In this document: positions 6,485 to 13,315 of the stretch, in pieces
Layout: each line of letters starts with the position of its first letter
How positions within the stretch are numbered: position 1 is the stretch's first letter
Origin: an uncultured Lachnospiraceae bacterium
GTDB lineage: Bacteria; Bacillota_A; Clostridia; Lachnospirales; Lachnospiraceae
Direction: 5' to 3'
DNA: 13,987 nt
Assembly: GCA_900553635.1 (NCBI GenBank)
Contig: USDU01000048.1
Location: 1-13,987, forward strand
Notes under the pieces: model-generated
The model's input: the letters and a program-made list of their open reading frames with translations, nothing else
Databases searched by the model: none
What the model was told of the DNA's origin: nothing
Program-made: the position numbers and the translations under genes

Positions 6485-7471
6485 TTATTCATAGATTTTA
6501 TATAATTCGTCTGTCTTCGGACGCTCCAGAAAGCTCTCGTCCTCGCCGTTTACGATGCGTCTGGCCTTGCCGTCGGTGGCTTTGCCGATGACCGCCGCCG
6601 GAATGCCGGCCTTTTCAAGCTCCCGCACCAGATCGTGTCCCCGGTCTGCCGCCATCAGCATGCAGCCGCTGGAAATCAGATAGTAAGGATTCAGCTCGAA
6701 GCACTCGCAGATCTCCACGGTCTCCTGACGGATAGGAATAGCCTTCAGGTCGATCTCCAGGCCGACGCCGGACGCCTCCGCCACCTCCCAGAGCGCGCCG
6801 TAGATGCCGCCCTCGGTCACGTCGTGCATGGCGCTGACGCCGTGCTTCACCGCAATCTTCGAATCTTCTACCACGGAAATATACTGGTCAAAGCCCTTGG
6901 CCGTCTCCACGAACGCCGCCGGGAAACGTTTCCGGAGCTCCTCTTCCTTCTCTTTGGCAATGATAGAGGTGCCCTCCACGCCAATCCATTTGGTCACCAG
7001 GATATCCTGACCGGGCTTTGCCCCCGCGGTGGATACCAGATGTCCCTCCTGCACCTTGCCCACGCCTGTGACGCTGATAATGGGCTGATTGACTGCCCGG
7101 GTGACCTCGGTGTGGCCGCCCATGACCTGGATATGGAACCGGGCGCAGGCTTCTTCCACTTCGCCCATCATCTGCTTAATGTCGGCCTCCTCAATCTCCT
7201 CGGGCAGAAGCACTGTGAGCATGACGCCCACCGGCTCCGCGCCGCTGCTGGCCAGATCGTTTGCGGTAATCTGGATAGCCAGAGTGCCGATATCCTTCAC
7301 CGTTCCGGTAATGGGATCGGTGGAAATCACGAAAATCTCGCCGGGAGCCAGCTTCATAGCCGCGCAGTCCTCGCCCACGCCGGCGCCCAGAAGCACCTCG
7401 TCCCGCTTCGTATGTATCTGCTTAAAAATACTTCTCTTTAAAATTGTCTCTGAAACTTTTCCGACCTTCAT
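6485..7471 (-). CDS. AIR synthase (PurM) superfamily ATPase, HypE-like without C-terminal Cys
   Basis: A 328-residue two-domain PurM-fold protein. The N-terminal half has the G-A-G-V-G-E-D-C-A-A-M nucleotide/metal loop (29-39), S-T-D-P-I-T-G (50-56), N-D-L-A-S-S-G-A-E-P (71-80) and G-G-H-T-E-V (118-123). The C-terminal half has H-D-V-T-E-G-G-I-Y-G-A-L-W-E-V, as in HypE and SelD. HypE dehydrates a carbamoylated C-terminal cysteine to make the cyanide ligand of NiFe hydrogenase, but this protein ends K-I-Y-E with no Cys, and no other hyp gene is nearby. It also lacks the N-terminal Cys/Sec motif of SelD. It is therefore best called an AIR synthase-related ATPase of unknown substrate. AAAGGAG lies 9 bases before the ATG. 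It follows the VanW gene by 26 bases and is closed by a hairpin. Confidence 0.85.
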   Translation of the reverse strand: MKVGKVSETILKRSIFKQIHTKRDEVLLGAGVGEDCAAMKLAPGEIFVISTDPITGTVKDIGTLAIQITANDLASSGAEPVGVMLTVLLPEEIEEADIKQMMGEVEEACARFHIQVMGGHTEVTRAVNQPIISVTGVGKVQEGHLVSTAGAKPGQDILVTKWIGVEGTSIIAKEKEEELRKRFPAAFVETAKGFDQYISVVEDSKIAVKHGVSAMHDVTEGGIYGALWEVAEASGVGLEIDLKAIPIRQETVEICECFELNPYYLISSGCMLMAADRGHDLVRELEKAGIPAAVIGKATDGKARRIVNGEDESFLERPKTDELYKIYE

Positions 7472-7497
7472 GCTGTCCGCTCCTTTGTGTGTATCCC

Positions 7498-8931
7498 TTA
7501 CTGCATTCTCGCGACACAGGACGCCAGGGTCGCGTTGACCGTAGCTTCATCCTGGGTGGCAATGGCTGCCTGCAGTTCATTGGACAGATCCGGATCGCCC
7601 GCGATACCCACCGTAATCGTCCGGGGCGTCGCCTTGTAGTTACTCTTATTGACCTTGGTGACACTCTCTTCCTTACCGCCCACATAGACATGCTTATATA
7701 GCTCCGCTACCACGCCCTTGTGCGCGCTCTCACGGGTGATATAGCCGATGGGCTGACCCGCGTCCGCGATAATCTGTACACCCGGCTCCGTGGTGCTCAA
7801 AGTGACGCTCTCGAACTTCAGAGTCCGGTTGGACGGACGGGTCTCCTGTCCATAGATGGTGAAAGTCACCTGCTTGCCGCTGGTCACGCCCTCAATATAG
7901 ACCGGTGCGTCCAGTGTATTCTTAAACTTCAAATCCTTATAAGTTCCCGCGATGGCCGCGTCGTCCGCAGGCTCCACGTAGGTCACGATCATGGAATGGT
8001 TGGAACGCTCTGTCACCTCCAGCTCCGCCCGGAGAACTGCATTGTACAGGGTGGTGGATACCTGGCAGATGCCGCCGCCCAGACTGTCTACCACCTTGCC
8101 GTTCAGGTAAGATCCTGCCATAGCGTAGCCGTTGGCCTCAGAGAATGGACTGACTGCCTCATACGCGGAGAAGGTGTCTCCCGGGTACAGCACCGTACCG
8201 TTAATATGGGCGGTTCCGGTGGCAATATTCTGACAACGGGCCGCGCCGGAGGTGCTGTAGCTGGTGGTAAAGGTGCCAAGCACATCCTTGACCTTACTGA
8301 GTTCCTCCGCCGTTCCTCTCGGATAATCGGTCTCCACCGGAAGATCCAGAGAACCGTTGGTGTGATCCCACTCATTTTCTATAAAATCGGTAATCAGGGT
8401 GATGGAGCTGTCCGCGTCCAGCACGATGCCGGTCTGTCCGTCCACAATCCGGAAGGAACCGCCTTCCCGCTTCAGGGTCGCGTCCACGGCCTCCTGATCA
8501 AATTTCTTACACTGGTTGTTTACATAATCTGTGACCAGCTCGCCATCCAGCGCCCAGGTCAGCTGATAATTCTTGTTCTCATGCTCCAAATCCTTACGGT
8601 CCTTGTAACGCCTGATGATATTGCCGGTCTTGCCCAGCTGTACGGCTTCCTCCAGAATCTCGTCTTCATTGGTGCTGATCAGTCCCAGCTCGCCCAGGGT
8701 CGGGGTCAGCTCATTGTCGCCGATATGCAGGGTCAGCGTCTCTTCGCCCATCTCATCCACATAGCTGTTCAGGGCGTCCAGCGCTTCGGTCCGGGTCATG
8801 CCGGACAGGTCGATGCCGTCCACATAGACGCCGCTGTGAATGGCTGAATTGTCAGCCGCCAGCGCAGTGGTGCCGCCCGCCAGAAAGGCTGCGCAAAGTA
8901 CAGCCGCTGTCAGTAACTGTCTCTTTTTCAT
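7498..8931 (-). CDS. Secreted VanW family protein with peptidoglycan-binding-like and G5-like regions
   Basis: A 477-residue exported protein. I chose the ATG at 8929-8931 because it opens a standard signal peptide (M-K-K-R-Q-L-L-T, hydrophobic core, A-L-A-A near 23-26) and has GAGGAG at 8937-8942; a GTG 54 bases upstream would put 18 polar residues in front of the signal. Residues about 30-205 contain a peptidoglycan-binding-like region (Y-V-D-G-I-D-L-S-G-M-T-R-x-E-A head). The VanW domain follows at about 220-365, with the hallmark G-G-G-I-C-Q-V-S-T-T-L-Y-N-A at 285-298. The C-terminal region with Y-K-H-V-Y-V-G-G-K-E resembles a G5 domain. VanW occurs in some vancomycin-resistance clusters, but the family is widespread and its activity is unclear; no other van gene is here, so this is not evidence of resistance. 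A cell-envelope role is likely. Confidence 0.9.
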   Translation of the reverse strand: MKKRQLLTAAVLCAAFLAGGTTALAADNSAIHSGVYVDGIDLSGMTRTEALDALNSYVDEMGEETLTLHIGDNELTPTLGELGLISTNEDEILEEAVQLGKTGNIIRRYKDRKDLEHENKNYQLTWALDGELVTDYVNNQCKKFDQEAVDATLKREGGSFRIVDGQTGIVLDADSSITLITDFIENEWDHTNGSLDLPVETDYPRGTAEELSKVKDVLGTFTTSYSTSGAARCQNIATGTAHINGTVLYPGDTFSAYEAVSPFSEANGYAMAGSYLNGKVVDSLGGGICQVSTTLYNAVLRAELEVTERSNHSMIVTYVEPADDAAIAGTYKDLKFKNTLDAPVYIEGVTSGKQVTFTIYGQETRPSNRTLKFESVTLSTTEPGVQIIADAGQPIGYITRESAHKGVVAELYKHVYVGGKEESVTKVNKSNYKATPRTITVGIAGDPDLSNELQAAIATQDEATVNATLASCVARMQ

Positions 8932-9009
8932 AATATCTCCTCTTTTTTCCAAAATAGAATCCTGTTTTGCCGGATTCTCCGCCACGATGCATTCCTGCCC
9001 GAAAGACTC

Positions 9010-9111
9010 TTACAGCGCGTAGGTCAGCATCGGCAGTATCATGGCCAGAACCACGATGACGATGATAATCGTGGAAATGATTTTTCGGCTTTTCTTATCG
9101 TACCAGTTCAT
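9010..9111 (-). CDS. 33-residue single-span membrane microprotein
   Basis: A short gene supported by three signals. Its ATG (9109-9111) overlaps the stop of the exonuclease gene in the classic ATGA arrangement. GGGAGG (9120-9125) lies 8 bases upstream. The product has a coherent layout: a basic cytoplasmic head (M-N-W-Y-D-K-K-S-R-K), one hydrophobic helix of about 20 residues rich in Ile and Val (11-29), and a short tail ending T-Y-A-L. It should sit in the membrane with its N-terminus inside. I do not recognise the family. It lies between a DnaQ-like exonuclease and a secreted VanW protein, 78 bases ahead of the latter, and might regulate or anchor an envelope component. It is unlikely to be an uncleaved signal peptide, since it stops before any mature sequence. 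Confidence 0.7.
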   Translation of the reverse strand: MNWYDKKSRKIISTIIIVIVVLAMILPMLTYAL

Positions 9112-9821
9112 CTTAAAATCCTCCCATGCTCGGAAATAATTTTATCTATGATTCTTGATGCTTCGTTTTTAGTCAGTGTGTCAATCTGCACACTTAAGCT
9201 TATTTTATGATATTTTATCAGATCATTCAAGTATCCTTTTTGCGCAGGCGTAATCGGACCCTGCTTTTTTACCTTGCAAATGAGGGGCTTTGGCGCAAAA
9301 AGTTCTTCGGGGCTGTCCGGAAATTCCATCGCCAGCCGCCTGTAGAGCTCCATAGCCGCGCAGGCATCGTCGGATGCCCGGTGGGCGCGCTCCTGCTCGA
9401 TTTTATAATAGGCGCACAGGTAAGGCAGGTTTTTATGCTCCAGATCCGGCAGCAGCGCCCGGGCGATTTTCAGGGTGTCCACGCCGTCCTTTTCGAAGGT
9501 CAGGCCCAGATTGACCGCGTTTTTCTTTACGAAGCTGTAGTCGAAAAGGATATTGTGGCCCAGAAGCGGCAGCTCTTCACAAAACTCCAGCAGCTCTGTG
9601 ATGGCTGTCTTCGTATCCTTTCCGGTCGCCGCCATAGCGTCATTGATGCCGGTCAGTTCCTGGATGCGGGGGCTGATGGCCATGCCCGGATTCACCAGGG
9701 TCTCATAGCGATCCGTGATTTCTCCGTTCACTACTTTTACCGCGCCGATTTCCAGGATACGGTCCTCGGAGGGGTGAAGGCCGGTGGTCTCCAGATCCAG
9801 GGCGATGTAGTTTTTTATCAT
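9108..9821 (-). CDS. DnaQ-like 3'-5' exonuclease with a C-terminal helical extension
   Basis: A 237-residue DEDDh exonuclease of the DNA polymerase III epsilon/PolC-exonuclease type. Catalytic motifs are complete: D9-L-E11-T-T-G (ExoI), G-H-N-I-L-F-D-Y at 88-95 with D94 (ExoII), and H147-R-A-S-D-D (ExoIII). It removes nucleotides from 3' ends of DNA or RNA; as a free-standing protein its role could be proofreading, repair or RNA turnover. After the nuclease domain (about 1-170) comes a 60-residue tail with T-P-A-Q-K-G-Y-L-N-D-L and L-T-K-N-E-A-S-R-I-I-D-K-I (about 190-230), a small helical module I recall from related Clostridia proteins and from DUF3072-like domains. I chose the ATG at 9819-9821 because it begins just before the first motif. 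An in-frame ATG 30 bases earlier is possible but has a weak ribosome binding site. The stop overlaps the microprotein start. Confidence 0.88.
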   Translation of the reverse strand: MIKNYIALDLETTGLHPSEDRILEIGAVKVVNGEITDRYETLVNPGMAISPRIQELTGINDAMAATGKDTKTAITELLEFCEELPLLGHNILFDYSFVKKNAVNLGLTFEKDGVDTLKIARALLPDLEHKNLPYLCAYYKIEQERAHRASDDACAAMELYRRLAMEFPDSPEELFAPKPLICKVKKQGPITPAQKGYLNDLIKYHKISLSVQIDTLTKNEASRIIDKIISEHGRILR

Positions 9822-9963
9822 AATCGTATGTTCTCCGTTCTGTTGTATCATTCACTACCGCGCGCATACTCTGTCCTTGTCTGGGCTGATTGCGCCTTGT
9901 TTCTGTATCTTAGCACTAAAATTCCTTCAAGCCTTCTGTTTGCGCTGTTTTAATCTGATTTTA

Positions 9964-11721
9964 TTATTCTTTATATTCTATCACCCTCGCGGCGTGGGTC
10001 AGCGGATCCCGGTTCTCATAATCGAAGACCAGATATTTGACTTGTCCGTCTTCTGCGGACACCGCCTCCACATGATTCTGCTTCCCGGTCTGCCTCAGAA
10101 TCTCTGCGATTGATTCTTTATAAGCCGTCTGATCCGGCGCAAAGGAAGGCCGCGCCTTGGCCCGCTCCCGCAGATAGTAATCGATGGTCAGAAGCTGCCG
10201 GAAGGACTGCTCCTCCTCCGGAAATGATTTCTGCGCGAAGGCCAGCAGCAACTCATACCGCTGCACCCGGGAATGCTTTCGCTGCTCCGCGTGCCGTTCC
10301 TCGTAAAACTCCGCCAACTGCTCAAAGAACGCGAAGGGCGACGGAAACCTAGAAACCAGGGCATCCAGCGTCTCATCGAATTGATGACTATTATAGTAGT
10401 TTTCCACCATTTCTTCCACCATTTTCAGGCGCAGCACGTCAGAAAATGGCAGCCAGGGCGTACATAAGACCTCATAGGGCGGCAGCGCCCGGCGGACGAT
10501 GCCGTATTGTTCCGCCTCCCGGTGCATCCGGGAACCCTTCAGGACCTTCAGGAAGCCCAACTGAAGCTGGTCGGGCCGCATGGCGTAGACGTCGTTAAAG
10601 GACCGCCCGAAGCTCTCGTAATCCTCGAAGGGCAGGCCCGCGATCAGATCCAGATGCTGATGGATATTTTTCCCTGCGTGCACCTTCGCCACCACAGCCC
10701 GCAGCCCGCCCAAGTCTGTCTTCCGGCAAATGGCTTCGAGAGTCCGTGAATTCGTGGACTGGACGCCGATTTCCAGCTGAATCAGGCCCGGCCGCATCCG
10801 TGCGATAAGCGCAAGCTCGTCCTCATCCAGCAAATCCGCCGCGATCTCAAAGTGGAAATTCGTCACGCCGTTGTCATGATCCAGCAGGTATCGCCAGATG
10901 GCCATGGCGTGGCTCTTGCGGCAGTTGAAGGTGCGATCCACGAATTTCACCTGGGGCACCTTCCGATCCAGGAAGAACTGCAGCTCCGGCAGCACCAGTT
11001 CGAGGCTCCGGAAACGCACGCTCTTATCTATGGAAGAAAGGCAGTAGCTGCAGGAAAAGGGGCAGCCGCGGCTGGATTCGTAGTAGATGATGCGGTTTTC
11101 AAAGTCAGTCAGCTCCTGATAGGGGAAGGGGAGGGTGGAGAGATCCACCAGGGGCGCCGGGGGATTCGTCTGAATCTGCTCCACCTCCCACGCTCCCGCT
11201 TCGTAGTTTACATAACTCTTGTTTGAGTGCTCTGTAAAACTTGGAACGGTTTCTTCGTTTTTCTTTTGAGGAGTCAGATTTCTTCGAAACACCAGCCCCG
11301 GTATCTGCGACAAATGCTCCACGTCCGCCTTGCAGTTTACATAACATTCTCCCAATCTCCGAAAGCTCTCTTCTCCCTCGCCGCAGAGAATCCCGTCCAC
11401 CTCCGGGTGCTCCCGGAGATACTGCTCCGCGTCGTAGGATACCTCCGGCCCGCCAAGCCAGATGGGCACTCCCGGCATAACCTTTTTGCACTCGGCGGTC
11501 AGCTCCGTCACATATACCATATTCCAGATATAACAGGAAAAGAACAGCACGTCCGGCTTTTTCCGGTAGATATCCCGCAGGATTTCCTCAGTCCGATGAT
11601 TAATCGTGAACTCGGCCAGCTTCACCTGATCCCGGATGGATCCGGCGGAAGCCCGGAGGCTGTAGACTGCCAGGTTGGAATGGATGTATTTGGCGTTGAT
11701 CGCCGTCAGTAAAAGCTTCAT
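9964..11721 (-). CDS. DUF4080 radical SAM protein with N-terminal B12-binding-like domain
   Basis: A 585-residue cytoplasmic protein. Residues 1-140 form a Rossmann-like cobalamin-binding-type domain (K-L-L-L-T-A-I-N-A-K-Y-I-H-S-N-L, later W-L-G-G-P-E-V and G-E-G-E-E-S-F), although the D-x-H-x-x-G cobalt-ligand motif is not visible, so B12 may bind base-off or not at all. The radical SAM core is at about 212-420, with the iron-sulfur cluster cysteines C220-x3-C224-x2-C227. A DUF4080-type helical region completes the C-terminus. It should cleave S-adenosylmethionine to start radical chemistry on an unknown substrate. An AT-rich variable linker (about 147-185) separates the domains and carries one copy of a recurrent decamer. 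It follows an acetyltransferase gene by 6 bases, with GGGAG 11 bases before the ATG. No clear terminator follows; the 142 bases to the exonuclease start hold no convincing element. Confidence 0.87.
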   Translation of the reverse strand: MKLLLTAINAKYIHSNLAVYSLRASAGSIRDQVKLAEFTINHRTEEILRDIYRKKPDVLFFSCYIWNMVYVTELTAECKKVMPGVPIWLGGPEVSYDAEQYLREHPEVDGILCGEGEESFRRLGECYVNCKADVEHLSQIPGLVFRRNLTPQKKNEETVPSFTEHSNKSYVNYEAGAWEVEQIQTNPPAPLVDLSTLPFPYQELTDFENRIIYYESSRGCPFSCSYCLSSIDKSVRFRSLELVLPELQFFLDRKVPQVKFVDRTFNCRKSHAMAIWRYLLDHDNGVTNFHFEIAADLLDEDELALIARMRPGLIQLEIGVQSTNSRTLEAICRKTDLGGLRAVVAKVHAGKNIHQHLDLIAGLPFEDYESFGRSFNDVYAMRPDQLQLGFLKVLKGSRMHREAEQYGIVRRALPPYEVLCTPWLPFSDVLRLKMVEEMVENYYNSHQFDETLDALVSRFPSPFAFFEQLAEFYEERHAEQRKHSRVQRYELLLAFAQKSFPEEEQSFRQLLTIDYYLRERAKARPSFAPDQTAYKESIAEILRQTGKQNHVEAVSAEDGQVKYLVFDYENRDPLTHAARVIEYKE

Positions 11722-11727
11722 GGCCGC

Positions 11728-12219
11728 TTATTCTCCCAGCTTCTCATAAGCAATGCGGGCGGAACCGTCCCCATTTACCAGATAAATGATACCCCGGCGG
11801 CTGAAGCCGTTCTTGGCGATCACGTGCTGCATGACCTTGTTGTCATGGTGCGTGTCGATGCGCAGATGCTTCGTCTGCCACTCACAGAAAGCCACGATCT
11901 GCTGTAAAAATCCATGAATCGTGCCGTCGCTGGCCACCATATGAATCACGCCGTAGGGCACATCGGACAGCCAGGAGCCGTCGTCAATCTTCCGATAATT
12001 GGGCTCCTCCTCGATGGCAAAGTAGAAGGAACCGTGAATCGCGCCGTCCTCTTCCAGCACATAGAGCTTCCGGGCCGCGATCGCGTTCTCCAGCGTCGCC
12101 CTGGGCGGGTGGTTCTTGCCCCACTGGTTCGGGTTTCCGGTCTCCTCCATGAATTTCCGCGCGTGGGCGTATACGGCCTCGATGGCCGTTAAATCCTGTA
12201 TTTCCGCATGTCTGATCAT
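11728..12219 (-). CDS. GNAT family N-acetyltransferase
   Basis: A 163-residue Gcn5-related acetyltransferase; these enzymes move an acetyl group from acetyl-CoA to an amine. The N-terminal M-I-R-H-A-E-x-x-D-L is a typical GNAT opening, and the C-terminal R-I-D-T-H-x-D-N-K-x-M-Q...N-G-F-x-R-x-G-I-I-Y pattern (120-146) is characteristic of a clostridial subgroup. The usual R/Q-x-x-G-x-G/A acetyl-CoA pyrophosphate loop is not clear (V-A-S-D-G-T-I-H-G-F at 95-104 stands in its place), so activity needs care. I chose the ATG at 12217-12219 because it begins at the GNAT opening and has AGGAG overlapping the stop of the upstream gene; an in-frame start 30 bases earlier would sit inside that gene. 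The substrate is unknown. Confidence 0.85.
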   Translation of the reverse strand: MIRHAEIQDLTAIEAVYAHARKFMEETGNPNQWGKNHPPRATLENAIAARKLYVLEEDGAIHGSFYFAIEEEPNYRKIDDGSWLSDVPYGVIHMVASDGTIHGFLQQIVAFCEWQTKHLRIDTHHDNKVMQHVIAKNGFSRRGIIYLVNGDGSARIAYEKLGE

Positions 12220-12233
12220 TGTAAATTCATCTC

Positions 12234-12836
12234 CTATTCGATGCCGCACTTATGCAGCGTCAGCTCGTCCAACTCCGGAAACGGTACCACCGGCTTCGGC
12301 TCTGCCGTGTGATCGCCGATCAGTTTCTCCATCCAGATCATATCGTACCAGCGGCCGAACTTGTACCCGCACTTGTGGAACTCTCCCACCAGCCGGTATC
12401 CCAGATGCTCGTGAAAATGGGCGCTGTCCCGGGTCAGATACTCGTCCTCTACCTCCGGATAGCCGATGCAGGCGTTCAGGTTCAGGATGTGCTGGGCCGC
12501 CGATACCTTTTCCAATGCTGTATACAATTTCCTGCCGATACCGCCCCGCTTGCAGTCCTTCTTCACATAGATGGTCGTCTCCACGCCCCAGTCGTAGGCC
12601 GCCCGGTCCTTGAACACACCAGTGCAGGCGTAACCCACGATCCCGCTGTCCTGCTCCGCCACGATGCAGGGATATTTCTCAAGGGTATGGGCAATGCGCT
12701 CCCGAAACTCCTCCAGGCTCGGCACCAGATACTCAAAGGTAATGACGGTTTCCTCCACGTAAGGTCTGTAGATATCCAAAATACTTTCCGCGTCTGCCAG
12801 TGTCGCCCGGCGGATTCGAAGTTCTGTCTCTGCCAT
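12234..12836 (-). CDS. GNAT acetyltransferase, phosphinothricin acetyltransferase-like
   Basis: A 200-residue acetyltransferase resembling the Pat/Bar/YncA group: I-R-x-A-T-x-x-D-A opening, I-x-x-I-Y-x-P-Y-V-E-E-T-V-I-T-F-E-Y (20-36), the acetyl-CoA loop K-R-G-G-I-G-R-K-L (96-104), and the late F-H-E-H-L-G-Y...G-x-K-F-G-R-W-Y-D-M-x-W-M (141-169). Family members acetylate phosphinothricin-like or methionine-derived amines, but most genomic copies have no known drug role. I prefer the ATG at 12834-12836 (GAGAG 7 bases upstream); the longer reading would add 28 lysine-rich residues that overlap the promoter. The tail after about 171 is some 28 residues longer than I expect, with no recognisable domain. 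First gene of a small group with the second acetyltransferase and the radical SAM gene, behind a promoter at 12879-12907. Confidence 0.88.
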   Translation of the reverse strand: MAETELRIRRATLADAESILDIYRPYVEETVITFEYLVPSLEEFRERIAHTLEKYPCIVAEQDSGIVGYACTGVFKDRAAYDWGVETTIYVKKDCKRGGIGRKLYTALEKVSAAQHILNLNACIGYPEVEDEYLTRDSAHFHEHLGYRLVGEFHKCGYKFGRWYDMIWMEKLIGDHTAEPKPVVPFPELDELTLHKCGIE

Positions 12837-12878
12837 ACTGTTCTCTCTTTTCTTTCTGGATTTTTCCGTATTATCCAA

Positions 12879-12907
12879 AGTATATTCCATATAAAATAAC
12901 TTTACAA
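12879..12907 (-). promoter_or_regulatory. Sigma-A-type promoter before the Pat-like acetyltransferase
   Basis: TTGTAA (plus 12902-12907) and TATACT (plus 12879-12884) on the minus strand are spaced by exactly 17 bases in A/T-rich DNA just past a terminator. The start point near 12872 gives a leader of about 36 nucleotides before the chosen ATG, and would exclude the longer upstream start. Confidence 0.7.
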
Positions 12908-12947
12908 TTCCCAAAGCCAAATTTCTTTGCGAAATTTCCGGAAAAGC

Positions 12948-12983
12948 AAAAGGAAAAGCCGCACTTCTTGTATCGGCTTTTCC
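12948..12983 (-). terminator. Strong rho-independent terminator after the TSCPD gene
   Basis: A perfect 10-bp stem GGAAAAGCCG / CGGCTTTTCC (plus 12952-12961 and 12974-12983) with a 12-base loop, followed on the minus strand by TTTT, G, then CTTTT. It begins 18 bases after the TSCPD stop codon. Confidence 0.85.
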
Positions 12984-13001
12984 CGGAATGTGTCTTTGCT
13001 C

Positions 13002-13265
13002 TTATTTTTGTTTCTTCTCTGCTTCGTAAGCCTCTCTGGCCGCGCAGGCCAGCTGGTCAGCGCAGGATGTGGACTTGAAGCCGCAGTGAATGCCTTTGCA
13101 TTTCTCCTCGATCTGCTCCACGGTCATGCCGTCCACCAGGCGGGGGATGGCTTTCAGGTTGCCGTCGCAGCCGCCGGTGTAGACCACATTGGTGACTACG
13201 CCGTCATTGATGTCCAGGCGGATCTTGGAAGAACAGGTGCCTTTTGTTTTATAGATGTATTCCAT
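13002..13265 (-). CDS. TSCPD domain protein (TIGR03905-like)
   Basis: An 87-residue cysteine-rich protein that is essentially one TSCPD domain, the module found at the C-terminus of some class II (B12-dependent) ribonucleotide reductases. The signature is seen as G-T-C-S at 9-12, G-G-C-x-G-N at 31-36, C-x4-C-G at 56-62, and T-S-C-A-D-Q at 66-71, where the usual Pro is Ala. Six cysteines (11, 33, 56, 61, 68, 74) could bind a metal or form disulfides. The stand-alone function is not established. AAAGGAG precedes the ATG by 9 bases. The gene lies 50 bases after the copper ATPase stop and ends at a strong terminator, so co-transcription with copA is plausible. Confidence 0.88.
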   Translation of the reverse strand: MEYIYKTKGTCSSKIRLDINDGVVTNVVYTGGCDGNLKAIPRLVDGMTVEQIEEKCKGIHCGFKSTSCADQLACAAREAYEAEKKQK

Positions 13266-13315
13266 TTTTCATAGCTCCTTTTATCGTCTTACTTGATACA
13301 TTTCACATCAATGTT

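Larger units (their letters stand above)
4572..11344. repeat. Dispersed decamer GTTTACATAA, four copies, always in the same orientation and frame
   Basis: The decamer is at 4572-4581 (trmL), 8518-8527 (VanW gene), 11206-11215 and 11335-11344 (DUF4080 gene); the interval given spans all four and is not continuous. Each copy reads TTATGTAAAC on the coding strand and encodes Tyr-Val-Asn. The last two share a 12-mer AGTTTACATAAC and are exactly 129 bases (43 codons) apart. The element is nearly palindromic at its ends (AGTT...AACT). Confidence 0.55.

Noticed and set aside
7720..8847. A 375-codon open frame on the plus strand opposite the VanW gene
   Set aside because: It is an antisense shadow. 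The minus strand has a signal peptide, a VanW hallmark motif and a ribosome binding site, while the plus frame has no recognisable domain. The same holds for other long plus-strand frames such as 1013-1867, 6635-7441 and 9207-9953.
7498..8931. Vancomycin resistance
   Set aside because: VanW alone does not give resistance. No vanH, ligase or vanX-like gene is present, and the family is common in sensitive Clostridia.
8932..8985. Upstream GTG start for the VanW protein
   Set aside because: It adds 18 polar residues before a good signal peptide, and the ATG at 8931 has a strong GAGGAG.
9822..9963. A terminator or promoter in the gap between the radical SAM and exonuclease genes
   Set aside because: I found A/T-rich sequence and a TAAGAT, but no properly spaced -35 and no clean hairpin.
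12234..12836. Herbicide (phosphinothricin) resistance gene
   Set aside because: Family resemblance only; chromosomal members of this group rarely have that as their real role.
13293..13311. Imperfect inverted repeat TTGAT...ATCAA between copA and the TSCPD gene
   Set aside because: Only 5 clean pairs with wobble pairs inside and no U-tract; too weak to call a terminator or a metal-responsive operator.
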